A DNA stretch of 64,000 nt from Okapia johnstoni (GCA_024291935.2 CM044311.1:29516001-29580000), one strand, 5' to 3'. Positions 34,976 to 47,826 are shown, counted from the stretch's first letter. A program made the numbers and translations. Notes: generated by a model not told the origin, from the sequence alone.

Positions 34976-35290
34976 GGCTTCCCTGATGGTTCAGTTGGTA
35001 AAGAATCCACCTACAATTCAGGAGACCCTGGTTTGATTCCTGGGTCAAGAAGATCCGCTGGAGAAGGGATAAGATACCCACTCCAGTATTCTTGGGTTCC
35101 CCTTGTGGTTCAGCTGGTAAAGAATCTGCCTGCAATGTGGGAGACCTGGGTTTGTTTGATCTCTGGGTTGGGAAGATCCCCTGGAGAAGGGAAAGGCTAC
35201 CCATCCAGTATTCTGGCTGGAGAATTCCATGGACTGTATAGTCCATGGGGTTTCAAAGAGTCAGACACAACTGACCGACGTTCACTTCCC
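34976..35290 (+). mobile_element. Bov-tA dimer (two tRNA-like heads)
   Basis: A first head-plus-body starting ggcttccctgatggttcagt runs to ccactccagtattctt. It joins directly to a second complete Bov-tA (ggttccccttgtggttcagc to gaccgacgttcactt). Only the second unit has the full 3' end. A frame across both is not a gene. Confidence 0.94.
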
Positions 35291-35304
35291 TGTATTTTCT
35301 AAAG

Positions 35305-35958
35305 GTGTCTCTAAAAAAGCACTGTTTACAATAGCCAGGACATGGAAGCAACCTAGATGTCCATCGGCAGACGAATGGATAAGGAAGCTGTGGTACATAT
35401 ACACAATGGAATATTACTCAGCCATTAAAAAGAATACATTTGAATCCGTTCTATTGAGATGGATGAAACTGGAGCCCATTATACAGAGTGAAGTGAGCCA
35501 GAAAGAAAAGCACCAATACAGTATACTAATGCATGTATATGGAATTTGAAAGATGGTAATGGTAACCCTATATGTGAGACAGAATAAGAGACACAGATGC
35601 ATAGAACAGTCCTGTGGACTCTGAGGGAGAAGGTGAGGGTTGGACGTTCTGGGACAATAACATTGAAACATGTATATTGTCATATGTGAAGCAGAACACC
35701 ATTCCATGTTCTATGCATGGGACGGATGCTCAGGGATGGAGCGTTGGGATGACACTGAGGGATGGGAGGGGGAGGGAGGTGGGAGGAGGGTTTGGGAGGG
35801 GGAGCACATGTGAATCCATGGCTGATTCATGTCGATGTATGGCAAAAACTACTACAATATTGTAAAGTAATTAGCCCCCAACTAAAATAAAAAAAATAAT
35901 AATAATAAAATAAATAAATAAATTAAAAAAAATAATAATAATAATAAAAAAAAAAAAA
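35305..35958 (+). mobile_element. young bovine-type L1 3' end with A-rich tail
   Basis: End of L1 ORF2 and 3' UTR: caatagccaggacatggaag, attactcagccattaaaaag, ggtaaccctatatgtgagac and ggctgattcatgtcgatgta, then an A-rich AATAAT microsatellite tail at about 35885-35958. 5'-truncated. Positions 35435-35887 appear identical by eye to the complement of 61684-62136. The 3' UTR contains a G-run cluster at 35764-35802. Confidence 0.95.
35885..35958 (+). repeat. A-rich (AATAAT)n microsatellite
   Basis: Expanded poly-A tail of the L1, made of aataat and aaata units ending in a run of A. Likely polymorphic in length. Confidence 0.85.
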
Positions 35959-35959
35959 G

Positions 35960-36484
35960 ATATTTAGCATCCATGTGAGTTTGCTTCTTGTAGGATTGTG
36001 GGGACCAACTGTTAAAGTAGCGGGGAGATGGCTGTAATAAAGTAAGAAGCAAAATTCTTAAACATAAATAAGTAAATTATGAATTAAGAGGCGGCAATGG
36101 GTAAGAGTTTAAAATCATAAATTGATTTACTAAAGAAAGGCCTGTAGTAGAAGAAAGTACAATGTCAAATGCATCAAATAGTAGTTCTTGGACATATAAT
36201 ATGTCAGGAATACATAGTTTCAACCATCCTCTTTGAAACAAAACAAGCACAGATACAAATTATGTCTTCATAATTATGTTTTCTGTCTGTGAAAGAGTGT
36301 GCATGTGTGTGTGTTTAAACTGTTATTGACCTGAGTATTCTGCCTACTTATCTTTGGGTTACCCCTAATTTTCTAAAGACTAATTGGAATCAAGACATGA
36401 TCTTGCTTCTACCATGAGTATCTGGGTTTTAATTATTATCACTGCCCCTCCCCCACCACCAGTTACACACACTCAGCAGGGTGC
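35960..36484. other. unique sequence
   Basis: No gene or repeat beyond a short TG run at about 36299-36316. Confidence 0.35.
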
Positions 36485-36504
36485 GTGGGACACACTGCCG
36501 CTGA

Positions 36505-36690
36505 TACTTAGTCACTCAGGCATGTTCAGCTCTGCGCGACCCTGTGGACTGTAGCCTGGCAGGTTCCTCTGAACATGGCAAGAATTGTGGAGTGGGTTCC
36601 CTTCTCCGGTGGTTCTTCCCAACCCAGGGATCTAACATGGGTCCCCTACATTGCAGGCAGATTCCTTACTGCTGAGACACCAGGGAAGCC
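36505..36690 (-). mobile_element. Bov-tA SINE
   Basis: Antisense Bov-tA: tail cttagtcactcaggcatgtt, body ggtggttcttcccaacccag, head ttactgctgagacaccaggg. Flanks tgggacacactgc (about 36487) and tgggacatactagc (about 36692) look like a worn TSD. Confidence 0.95.
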
Positions 36691-36709
36691 CCTGGGACAT
36701 ACTAGCAGC

Positions 36710-38674
36710 TCCTTAAATGCATGAGGACCACCCAATCTTACATTTACACCTAAGCATGATTTTTGCTTCAGTAATCCAATCTGTGTAATCCCTCAGGAGA
36801 AACAAGGGCTTGCCCTTAGAGATATTAGGATTTGGAAGCTTTGAAAGTTCAAAGATTTTTCAAGGAGAGACATTCTCCTTAAAAACTTAAATACTACTTA
36901 TATTCCCTCTATAAACATGTTCTTGGTTAATATTTAAGTCAGTGCTGGGTCACCAGAAAAGGTTGTGCTACACTCTTCTGCATTGGGAACGATCCTTGAA
37001 CTAGTAAGCTTTCAGGGTGACATTTAGATGGAACTTTTTAGAAATATATCACTTTCTGGGGAAAGTACTGCAGAGTAGAACAGATTTATAGAGCTGGAAG
37101 CCTATTATGCAGAGCTGTAGATCACTGCTGTCGACCAATGAGACCAGCTTTTTTTTTTTTTTGCAAAGATTTACCAAATGTCCTTTGTCTTGTCTTCCCT
37201 TGTTGAAGTAACAATTCAATCTGATTTTTTTCTTGAAAATTCAGATTATTCCTTATTTGAAATCATTTTTCTTGATTATTGTTCCCAATCTCATGTGTTA
37301 AACAAATGTTTTTGTTTAGCTATATTTGTCTGGAATGATAGATTTAACAGCAAAGCACAAATGTAGACAGGTAGTTAAAATCCAGTATAATAAATCGTTG
37401 CATTTACCATGTATTTGTGAAGGGATATGATTAAAAAGAAAACACGTGGTAAGGTAGAAAAGGAAATCCAATAAAGTTGCTTTAGGAAAGCAGTATTAGA
37501 GAGTTTAGAATTGTAATCGTTATGCAGGATATTTTTTAAAGGAAAACAGATGCTGTACTCAATTTGTTTCAAACTTCTAATAGTTAATACTATAAAGTAA
37601 CAATTTTTTTTTGCATAAAGCACCTAATTTACAGTTATAAAACTTATTATAACCTACTTATTGAAATAGATAAAGTGGTAATTTCCTCTTGTTGGAAAGC
37701 ATTACATATAAAATAAACCAGATCAAAAAGCAGCTTTTTACTATTATATGTATATAATTAAAACATTACCAGATCCAAATGCTTTGCTGTGTTTTACAAA
37801 ATAAGAAGCTAGAAAACCAATTTTTCCTAAAAGGACATGGCACTTGAAAAGTTGAGTGTTATCGCTAATCTTAACTAAATTATTTTCATGACCTTACAAT
37901 CTGAAAATTATCTGGGAGACAGTTGCTAGCTATCATATCCATGTTGAATATTAGCTTATATATAAATGGAATAATTTTTTGTTGACAGATTCAAATGACT
38001 TTTGTGTATATCAGAAATAGAAAAAAGTGATGTGGATATTATGCTAATATACATACGCAGTGAGAGGGTGATAAGCATAGTAAAGCTGTAGCCATTTAAC
38101 AGATACCTTACATTGCAGTGTATAAAACTTTCTTCTTCTATAGCAGCTAAGGTTCATGAAATTATTCTAGAGTGAATTATTGTAATCAACACTTGAATTA
38201 TTTTGTTTTCTGGAAAAAATTAGCTTTCTTAGAAAGTGGTCATTTTGAAGACTCACAACTATTTGTGGTTGCCAACTTTTAATGAAAATTTTCATCCCTA
38301 ATAACTGGAAGTGTAAATAAAATACAAATGCTACTGGCTAATTTGGGTCCCATTCCAACCATAACTAACCACAGTTTTTGCTTAGAGTGCCACATCACTG
38401 GTATGACCAAAATTTTTTCATGAGTAAGCATCTCTTGTTCTAATTAACAGATCTTGTGATTCTTTGGGAAACTTATATATTATGGACAGAGAAATAGAAT
38501 ATAAGAAATCTTGAAATTTGCTATCTCATAATCATTCCTCTCCCCACTATGGATTTTGATTTTTGCTTCCCATCTTGGAGATCATTTAATGTTTCAGTAC
38601 TAGAAGGTATAGAAGTATATTCTTGCTACAATTTCATCCCAAGAACAGGATTATTATAAAACTCCTCTATATTT
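36710..38674. other. unique AT-rich sequence
   Basis: No gene or confident repeat. A T-run lies at about 37150-37162. Frames up to 82 codons look like chance. Confidence 0.4.
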
Positions 38675-38675
38675 G

Positions 38676-38868
38676 CTCAGATGATAATCTGCCTGTATTC
38701 AGGAGGTATGGGTTCGATCCCTGGGTTGGGAAGATCTCCTGGAGGAGGGAATGGAAATGCATTCAAGTATTCTTGTCTAAAAACTCCCATGTTCAGAGGA
38801 GCCTGGAGAGCTACAGTCGATGGGGTCGCAAGGAGTCAGACACGACTGAACAACTAACGCTTTTACTT
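38676..38868 (+). mobile_element. Bov-tA SINE
   Basis: Sense Bov-tA with most of the head replaced or lost. The B-box-like gggttcgatccctgggttgg and the body are retained, and the tail is cgactgaacaactaacgctt. Confidence 0.93.
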
Positions 38869-38879
38869 TCACTGTATTT

Positions 38880-39280
38880 GGGGATTTGATTTTCCCTGGC
38901 ATGGTTTTCAGTTGCCTAGAAAAAGCCATAGTTATTTGTTATGTTATTGTCTGTAGTAAATCTGTGTCAAGATGACTACATCTCAATGAAAATCCTCATT
39001 AACAACTTAATGTCAAACTTTAAAAAGTTTGCCATTATTGATTGCTTCTAAAGCCAGTTTTAGAAACTAGAATTGTTTTACTGAGTAAATTCATATAAAT
39101 TCATATAAAGTGTGTCCTTTTAACAACTTTATCCTGCCAAGTTAATAATTAGGGAATATGTTACGCTTCAACTCAGTTGCTTAAATTTTCTATTTTTATT
39201 TATGTATAATCTTTTGTTTAGTTTTCTATCAGAAACTCTGGCAAAACATACCGTATCACATGCCATTAATGTTGTTAGTT
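38880..39280. other. unique AT-rich sequence
   Basis: Nothing recognised apart from a small tandem duplication (aaattcatat) at about 39086-39107. Confidence 0.35.
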
Positions 39281-39281
39281 A

Positions 39282-39713
39282 TTGTTCAGTTGCTAAGTTG
39301 TGTCCGACTCTTTGGGATCCCATGGACTGCAGCATGCCAGGCTTCCCTGTCCTTCACTGTCTCCTGGAGTTTGCTCATGCTCATGTCCATTGAGGCAGTG
39401 ATGCCATCCAGCCATCCCATCCTCTGTCGTTCCCTTCTCCTCCTGCCCTCAATCTTTCCCAGTATCAGGGTCCTATCCAGGGAGTCAGTTCTTTGCATCA
39501 GGTGGCCAAAATATTGAAGCTTCAGCTTCAGCATCAGTTCTTCCAATGAATATTCAGGACTGATTTCCTTTAGGATGGACTGGTTTGATCTCCTTGCAGT
39601 CCAGGACTCTCAGGAGTCTTATACAACACCACAGTTCAAAAGCATCAATTTTCAGTCCTCACTCTTCTTTATAGACCAACTCTCACATTTGCACATGACT
39701 ACTGGAAAAACCG
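39282..39713 (-). mobile_element. BovB LINE 3' end
   Basis: Antisense BovB, 5'-truncated near 39713 (gactactggaaaaaccgtta). gttagttat occurs on both outer edges and may be a 9 bp TSD. Confidence 0.95.
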
Positions 39714-40030
39714 TTAGTTATCCCTAAAGAATAATTGGTGTAACAATAATTATACAGTTTTAGAACATTAGTGAAAAACTACCAGATTTTGTCAATCATA
39801 AAATGAACAACTTTAAATCCTGGCTTCTCTCGTCTTCTTCCAGAAAGGTGGTGTTGATGTGAAGGAGGATTCAAGAATGGGTGGTTCACAAAGCTCAACC
39901 TTCCCAGGCATTCTTCTTTCTGATTATGATTAGCAACATATGCTTGTAATGCTGGCTTTGGGGCCTGAGATTATAGATTTGTAAACCTGGAATGGACCTT
40001 AGGTAATTTTTAGGCCATGCTTTACATTCT

Positions 40031-40156
40031 GCTACTGCTAAGTCTCTTCAGTCGTGTCCGACTCTGTGAGACCCCATAGACGGCAGCCCACCAGGCTCCG
40101 CCGTTCCTGGGATTCTCCAGGCAAGAACACTGGAGTGGGTTGTCATTTCCTTCTCC
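40031..40156 (-). mobile_element. BOV-A2 SINE half-unit
   Basis: The antisense second half of a BOV-A2 (ctgctactgctaagtctctt ... tcatttccttctc). Flanks ctttacattct (40020-40030) and ctttatattct (40157-40167) match at 10 of 11, a TSD showing that it inserted as a 5'-truncated copy. Confidence 0.95.
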
Positions 40157-40169
40157 CTTTATATTCTAG

Positions 40170-42570
40170 ACATGAGTAAAATGCAATAGGAAAAGGTGAA
40201 GACAGTTCCCCAGGCTCCTCTTGGTATCATGACTGGGACTAGAGTTCATTCCTTGGTCCTTGAAACTCACTTCCCTACCACCCATTAGCTCACACACAAA
40301 TCAGACCACAAAAGACACATTAATTGCTATGATTGTCTTGAGCATCTTAAAGGCCAATTTTTGATGATTTAGAATTTAACCAGTACTAAGGTATAGTTAG
40401 CTTTCTAACTTTAAAAAAAAAGAAAAAACATTTTAACCATTGTTTTGATTCTCTTAGCAAATATATATATGTACTTCTGAATTAGGTCCTTTTATTTAAA
40501 GCATATTTTCTTTTTATGCAAAGTATAATTTTATGGTCTGAAATAATAATACAATGTGAAACTACAATATATCTAAGCTATTTTAAAAGAAATGTATATC
40601 TCTTGATGCCAAACATTTCCAAATTTTGTGTCATATATACTATGCATTATCAGGTAAATATGTGGTTTTTGTGCGTTGGTCTTGGTCTCATGTCTTTATT
40701 ACAAGGGTAACACTATAAATATTTGTGCATATATATATACATATATGTGTATACCTATAAATATATATACACATACACATACAAGCTTTCTATATATTAA
40801 TTAATATATTTGAATTCCAAATTATTACATTGAGTTAGTTATCAATATTACATAGATAAAGAAACAGCTTAAAAAATGAGAAAAAGTGGGTATTAAATAT
40901 AATATCAGTTAGTATAGGAAACCAAAAAATAAATGTCCCAATGAAGATTTCATTAGTTTGCCGACAGCCATAAGCTATGTATCCCTCCACTGTCAAAGTT
41001 AATTATATTTCCTTCAGAAAAGTGCTCTCAACAGATCTCTATGTTTGCTCATATAATAGAAATATAATATATATTCATTTTTGTTTAATTGTAAAATAGT
41101 CATTAAAGTTTATTCTTGGGATATTATAAATAATTTGAGGGCGATTGACAATTCTAGGAAAGATGGCTACAGAAAGGCTTTTTAAATACTGTATAGTAAG
41201 GTATAGTTATTTTTAAAAACATAAACATTTTGTTTAATAATAGCATTATTAATTTCCAATCTGTTTACTGATTATTAGCCACTGATTTTTCAATATTCTC
41301 TACTGTAAGAAGCAATATCTTTAGCTAAATCTGTGTATAAAAGCATCAGAAGCCTAACAACTCTCTGTTTAGGGAATAAAATTTCTCTAAATTATTAGCT
41401 TTCCTCCAAACTGATATATTTTCTATAGTAGGAGGGCATGAATGCAAAATATTTAATAAGGTAATATTTTGAAGCATGAATATGACATATTAATTTTCAT
41501 GTGCACAGTAATTTTTATTTAGATATATGTATGTTTAAATGTATGACACATACTTGAGATTTTACTTAGACACGTTGACTCATTTGCAATGCTATGCCAT
41601 ATGTTATCTGTAAATATTTTAGATTAGCTATTCAAAAAATGGTCTTTATAGTGAAAAACACTATAGGCACAGAGAGTAGCCTCCTGTATTCTTGTGTTAG
41701 TCTGTGCTCTCAACAGTGTTCTTAAACAGCGTTTTCAGTTGAAACCTATCTTGATTTAGGGTTGTTTGTCTTGCTTTGTGCTCCAAGAATCCTCACTGCA
41801 GATCCTTCTATGGTTATAACAGCCTCTACAGAAGACACAATTTATCATCTAGCTTTTATACAAATGTGACATGATCTCATTATATTTCTGCCACTAGATT
41901 TTATCGCTTTAATAATCCATTGCAATATTTATAGAATGGCATGATGAATCATATTATACTTATCATATCATGCAACAAATAGTATGACATACCAATAAAC
42001 CACTCCATTTTAGAGAGTGTTGAAATCATTCTTCTAAACTTGCATGAAAATGATGAGTCAGCATAGTCCTTTAATAACATTTACAGCCCTGCACGAGTGT
42101 ATACTTTAGAATGGATAATGTATTTGGAAACTCAAAATTATTCCATTATTTTCTAATTGTTTACCAAGGTAAACTTATTTGATTATAGAAATTATTGCAT
42201 TCCAAAATCAAATAGCTTTGTCTTATAAATGAGCAATTATTCTAAGATTATACAGCTAATGAAAGGCTAGTAAAAAAGTGCAAAAACTGAGATGTCTGGT
42301 GAACATTTCTCCCATTTGCAAGAATAAATTGGAGGGAAAACTCTATTTTAATCCTCAGAAAAAAAAAGGAAAATAGAAATATGGTTTAACCTATCAACTG
42401 TATGGACAAACAGTTTGGCATATGTAAAGAGGTGTAATCAGACTGACAAAACTGGATATTCAGACACTTGTTTCAGTGTTGCTTTATAGTAGATTCTTTT
42501 TATTCTCTTTAAAATTCATTTAATAAATTGTAAGTATTTAATATTTTATGTAAATATCAAAAGATAATCA
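40170..42570. other. unique AT-rich sequence
   Basis: No gene or confident repeat in ~2.4 kb. It contains an AT/ACAT low-complexity patch at about 40726-40785. Confidence 0.45.
40726..40785. repeat. (TA)n/(CATA)n low-complexity patch
   Basis: Alternating tatata and acatac runs (atatatatacatatatgtgt ... tatatacacatacacatac). Simple-sequence DNA. Confidence 0.8.
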
Positions 42571-42572
42571 AG

Positions 42573-42672
42573 CTGACATATATGGATTGATCATATATGT
42601 TATATGGTCATAACCAATATATGTTAATTGACCAATATATAACCAATATATGTTAATTGACCATATATGTCA
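42573..42672. repeat. AT-rich tandem pair within an inverted repeat
   Basis: The 25-mer beginning ataaccaatatatgttaatt is perfectly repeated at 42610-42634 and 42639-42663 (period 29). It is bracketed by complementary arms tgacatatatgg (about 42574-42585) and ccatatatgtca (42661-42672). Confidence 0.8.
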
Positions 42673-42687
42673 ATCCAGTTAGCCTAG

Positions 42688-42898
42688 GGCTTCCCTAGTA
42701 GCTTAGCAGTAAATAATCTGCCTGCAGTGCAGGTGACATGAGTTAGATCCCTAGGTTGGGAAGATCCCCTGGATAAGGGAATGGTTACCTCCTCCAGGAT
42801 TCTTGCCTGGAAAATCCCAGAGTGGTTGGTGGTCTATGGTCCATGGTGTCACAAAAGAGTCAGACACAACTTAGCAACTAAACCAACACCACTCCCTA
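42688..42898 (+). mobile_element. Bov-tA SINE
   Basis: Sense Bov-tA, full length, with tail cttagcaactaaaccaacac. Perfect 13 bp TSD, ccagttagcctag, at 42675-42687 and 42899-42911. Confidence 0.97.
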
Positions 42899-43042
42899 CC
42901 AGTTAGCCTAGATGGTAGCAGCATCTTTTGGAATCTATTTGCTATTATACTGGATGTGTATTAGAGGGAAATCACTTCTTTTCTACTGTCTTATTGCTTT
43001 CAAGTGTGTTCTTCATAAGGTCTTTGGAAACAAAGACATTCC

Positions 43043-43390
43043 CTGTATGAACTGAATGTTCCTGTCCTCCCCAAATCTGTATGTTGAAATTCTACCCACC
43101 AGTGTGAATATATTGGGAAATGGGGACTTTGGGATATAATTGGGTCCTGAGGTAAAAGCTCACACTAATCCATTAGGAATTAATGCCTTTATATGAGCGA
43201 CCCCAGAGAGCTCGTTTTTCAGATGTGTGAGGATGCAATGAGAAGTCAGCAATCTGTAGCCCAGAAGAAAGCTTTCTCCAGAACCTGAACATGTGCCCTG
43301 ATCATTCATTCTCCAGAATTGTGAGAAATCAACTTCCGCTCTTTATAAGCTGGTCAGCTGATGGTAATTCATTATCACAGCCTAAACTGC
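43043..43390 (+). mobile_element. MLT1 (ERVL-MaLR) solitary LTR
   Basis: Sense MLT1: atgaactgaatgttcctgtc, tgtatgttgaaattctaccc, ttaatgcctttatatgagcg, accccagagagctcg, tccagaattgtgagaaatca and tttataagctgg. Near full length, with no internal region. Confidence 0.85.
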
Positions 43391-43636
43391 AATGCCCATG
43401 AACTTTTCAAGGATATTTCCAGCTTGCAGCAGCAGCGTGATTCTAGGACACCTAAGGTTTCTGGCTGATCCAGAAGCCCCCGGGATAGTTGAGCACAGTG
43501 GTCCAGGACATGTATCCTGGAGGCAGCCTTCTTGGTTTGAACTCCAGATATACCACAGATAAGAAGTGTGATCCCAAGCAAGTTATATAAGCTCTATAGT
43601 CTCTTAATCAGTCCTGTCCTATTAAAAATCAGAATA

Positions 43637-43852
43637 GGGATATCCCTGGTGGTCCAGTGGTTAAGAATCTGCCTTGCAATGGAGGGGACATGGGTTCTAT
43701 CCCTAACTGGGGAACTAAGATCCTGCATGCCACAGGGCAACTAAGCCTGTGCACAACTAGACAGTCACAAAAGATTCTGAACTCACATGACAAAATGAAG
43801 ATCCAGTGTGCTGCATGTAAGGTCACTTCCACAGCCAAATTAATAAATGAGT
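43637..43852 (+). mobile_element. CHR-2-type SINE
   Basis: tRNA-derived head tatccctggtggtccagtgg ttaagaatc, B-box-like gggttctatccctaactggg, and body gaactaagatcctgcatgcc. Flanks attaaaaatcagaata (43621-43636) and attaaaaatatcagaata (from about 43853) form a TSD with a 2-base insertion. Confidence 0.9.
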
Positions 43853-43869
43853 ATTAAAAATATCAGAAT

Positions 43870-44545
43870 AATGGTTAGTACAACATAGTTCATAGAACTG
43901 TTGTGAGATTAAATTATTTATTAGTGCTTAAAATCAGAGGACAGCACCTGCATAATAAGCACCAGTAAATAGTAGCTATCATTCATAATAGCAATAGAAA
44001 GTAAGAGGAATTTTTTGACCAAATGTATATGTTTAGAAAGCATGGTAGAGACTAACAGTGGAATTTAATCAAATGACTTAGCTTTTGTTTCTTAGGTTTT
44101 CCTAACAGGAGAGCAAACCAGAGCATTGAACTTGGTTGAAAACACTGTGATTTACCTTGGGATCCATACAATTTACAAAAAGATTTTTTCAAAAATATTC
44201 TTCTTTATCCTGTAATGTTTAATTGTACTTGGCATTACAGTAAGGGCATCTTCTGGAAGGCCTGATTTCTTCCTATTACAAGATATGAAATGTATCTTTC
44301 TTTTGTAGGACTTCACAAACATTCCAGTCACCACAATTTATTTTGGTCTTTTACTCTTATAAGGAAATATATAAGTGGAAAAATACTCTAAAATGCACAT
44401 AGTTGTATAGTATTTAAGCAATGTTACCAAGTGTGTAGTGTTTTAGGATTTTTTTCACTTAATTAAGTTCAGAATTTTTAAAGGACTGGGCAGTCAGTGT
44501 TTGAAGTTAAGCTCTAAACTCTCACATTTTCTTTATTTCTATTAG
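43870..44545. other. unique AT-rich sequence
   Basis: Nothing recognised. Confidence 0.35.
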
Positions 44546-44547
44546 TA

Positions 44548-45060
44548 TTATGAGCATCTAATATACGACAGGCTGATTTAGGTGCTGAAGGTACAACAGT
44601 GAACAATAGACAAAAAGGCTTTTCTTCCTAGAACTGACCTTCTAGTGTGTCAAGGCAGTCACAAAGAAGATAAAACACACATGTCATAAGTGCTATGGAA
44701 AAAATACATATGGAGGGCAGGGAGATACAGATTGCCATTTTTAATAGCCTGGCCAGGTAGGGCCTCACTAAGCAGGTGTCATTCAAACAAAACCTAAAGA
44801 AAAAGAGAGGACATGCTATCCAGCACAGCCTAGTGTTTATGGGTACAGCTTTGCAGGTAGAAAAGCTCAGCTGCCAGATGTGTTCAAGAAAGGATAAGGG
44901 GTTCTGTATGACTGGGCTGTACTGAGCCACAGGGACACTAAGAACAGAGAGAGACAGAGAGATGATGGGGCCAAATTAGGCAGTTCCCTTGTAGTCCTTT
45001 GTAATGTCTCAGGCTTCTACTTTGAACAAGATGGAAAGCCATTGGGGAGTTGCTAACTGT
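44548..45060 (-). mobile_element. L2 LINE fragment
   Basis: Clear reverse-complement L2: gagcatctaatatacgacag, ctgaaggtacaacagtgaac, aagtgctatggaaaaaatac, tggccaggtagggcctcact, ttgtagtcctttgtaatgtc and gatggaaagccattggggag, in order. Confidence 0.75.
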
Positions 45061-47305
45061 ACATGCATCTTGCTCAAGAGCAATGGATAAATTCAGAGGA
45101 CTTAGCTAAGAAAAGTCCAAGTTGACTAAATTGAGAGAAGAGGGCTGTTGCTTTACTGGGATTTGGAACATTTGAGAGTCTTAATGTCGCAAGGCCAAGT
45201 GGATTATGCATAAAGGAAACTTTATAAGTAACTCATTAGCCATCTAGTTTTTATAATCCTTCTAATTAAGTGTTGCATCCCCTGGGTCAAAGGTAACAAC
45301 TTATGATTCATAACTTATGCATTGCCAAAAGTTTTAATTTGGTCATAACATTTACTGGTTTTCATTCATCACTGCATTTTTAGGACATATAATTTACTTG
45401 CATTGATCATGTAATCTATCCAAAATCTTCAGATACACATCAGATGGTTATAATGAGTCACTATTATTATTTATCTCAAGTTGCTTCATTATGAATGCTC
45501 CCTTAAGATCTCATGTTTGTCAAAAATTATCCTTTAGGTTCTCATAAAACACTTTTGTAATTGGAATTCCCCTCATCCTTTTCAAAGATAAATGGAAGAA
45601 CTTAAAAATTAATTTGACCTCTTTGGTGCTTTGACATCCTACTGAATTACTACCAAGTTTCCTATAAAAGCCATTATCCCATTAGTAACTATCTAATTTA
45701 TAATATATTGCATTAAATATAAAATATTATGAACTAATAAGGTTATCTGGTTTCACACTAATAATTACCCTCTTTAATTTGTATTTCCACTGAGTTTTTG
45801 TGCTTTGTGACATTTAGGACATAGCCGTATATTTAAATATTTCTTATTTTAGTCAGATTTCATGTTATTCAAATATAAATTCTTGCTTTGATTTATATCA
45901 TTCTTGTGAGCAGTTTGCTCCTTTTCTAATGGAATTTTTTGAGACCATGTGTAAATTAAGGGATGATTTTGCCACTTAAATTCACTAAGAGGACACCAGC
46001 AATGATTAACAAGTTTGGGAAAGAAAACAAAGTCCATCAATACAAATGCAACCCAATGTATTTAATGATCATAAATTTTTGTTGTTAATGTTGATTTTTA
46101 AAAATAGAAACACATAGATTTATAGATTCTTAATGTCTAACTGGTGATACTTTATCATTATTTAGTCTTGCTTTGTCCATTTTCTTCTTTGTACAGCAAA
46201 AAAAAAAAAGTTATCTTTACACTATATATTCTCAAATCCATGCCATAACTCATCCTTGTACTTCATAAGCCAGTGATTTAGGATATTTTAAAAAAAATTG
46301 GTGTTTTTCAAATCACTTGTGATTGTTCTCACACATTGTGTTTTAGCATTCTAGGAGTGTTTTAGTGGATTTAAAGATTGGTTTACTCTGCCACACTACA
46401 ATCTCAGAAAGTTTTTTCTTGACTTTTAAATCTCATTTCTGAGGCTAGGTAATAGTCTTTCTTTCCAAAAGAATGTATTGCTTTGGATTTTTCTTTTTTC
46501 CTTTGGGGAACATCAAATTCTTAGTTCCTAAAGAAAAACAGATTCAAACGTAGAAACTTTTTCATCATTTTCTCTGTTTTGTAGAACAGTATTTCAAAGG
46601 ACAGCTAATACTGCATTTCTCAGTTGAATTTTTTAATATTAGATTGAATATAAAACAAAACTAACATTGACCCAGTTCATTCAATAAGATATTTCCTTTA
46701 TACCCCTAGATCATTTTTATTAACAAAGACAGAAAGACAGCTAAGAAAGTTGGATCATAACCTGGGAATTCTATAGAATTCCTTTAAAATATGTAAATAT
46801 AATTCTAAACTATAAAGTTTTTTCTTTAAGATCTTTTGTCTGACCAACTCCCCCTAGTATCAGAACACTTTATATCATGACTTAAGCTGTAACTCAGAAT
46901 TATGCTCTTTAATGTCATACACAATACTTAAAAAATGAAACCAGAATAATTCAACTGAGTATTTATTAAGACCCTCAATGGTAAAGATCTAAGGAAACAT
47001 AAAAGATGACTGATATATGGTCTGTGGTCTCAAGTAGTGTTTCATGAATCCTTGGTGTAGGCAGGTCTCAGGCAACCAGAATGAGGAAGTAGAGGATTGA
47101 CAATTGTCTCTTCATCTATTCAGACCTCGGTTCCCTCATTTGTCACGTGAAATTAATAATAAAATAAGTGTCTCAGGACTAATGATATAAAACGTTCTTA
47201 TACTCTGATATAACAAATTGCCAATGCTCCATAATAAATCATTATGTTTTGATTTTGTTTTGTTTTTCTTATTCTTTCCCCAAGCACTTAAATTAATGTT
47301 TGGAC
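45061..47305. other. unique AT-rich sequence
   Basis: No gene or confident repeat in ~2.2 kb. An A-run lies at 46198-46209. Confidence 0.45.
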
Positions 47306-47309
47306 CAGG

Positions 47310-47508
47310 GTGAGTGTTAGTCGCCCAGTCGTGCCCAACTCTTTGCAACCCCATGGACTGCAGCCCACCAGGCTCTTCTGTCCATGAGATTTTCCAGGCA
47401 AGGATACTGGAGTGGGTTGCCATTTCCTTCTCCAGGGTATCTTCCAGACCCAGGGATTGAACCCAGATCTCCTGCACTGCAGGCAGATTCTTTACCAACT
47501 AAGCTACA
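47310..47508 (-). mobile_element. Bov-tA SINE
   Basis: Full antisense Bov-tA: tail gttagtcgcccagtcgtgcc, body ggcaaggatactggagtggg, head ttctttaccaactaagctac. Well preserved. Confidence 0.96.
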
Positions 47509-47826
47509 AAGATATACTTTTGCTCTCACAGCTTTGCCCAAATACAGAGGATGTTGTTCTCCCAGTTTAAAGTGTAGGAACTTTGTTTTATATACATGTC
47601 TTTAATATTTTCAAAACATTTGGGACACTAAAAGATTAAATCTAATTGACTTGTACATTTTTATTATGAATATTATTCTTCATGAAAATGTTGATGTAAA
47701 ATTAAACCCAATAGAAAGAGGACAATTTACATATTGGTGCAAAAATAATTGTTGTTTTGCATTGTTGAACTTCGACATTTGATATTGGAATACATTCTTA
47801 AATTTGGTTATGTTATACATCATTTT

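Noticed and set aside
34841..35302. 154-codon plus-strand frame
   Set aside because: It runs entirely across an antisense Bov-tA and a Bov-tA dimer. SINE-derived frame, not a gene.
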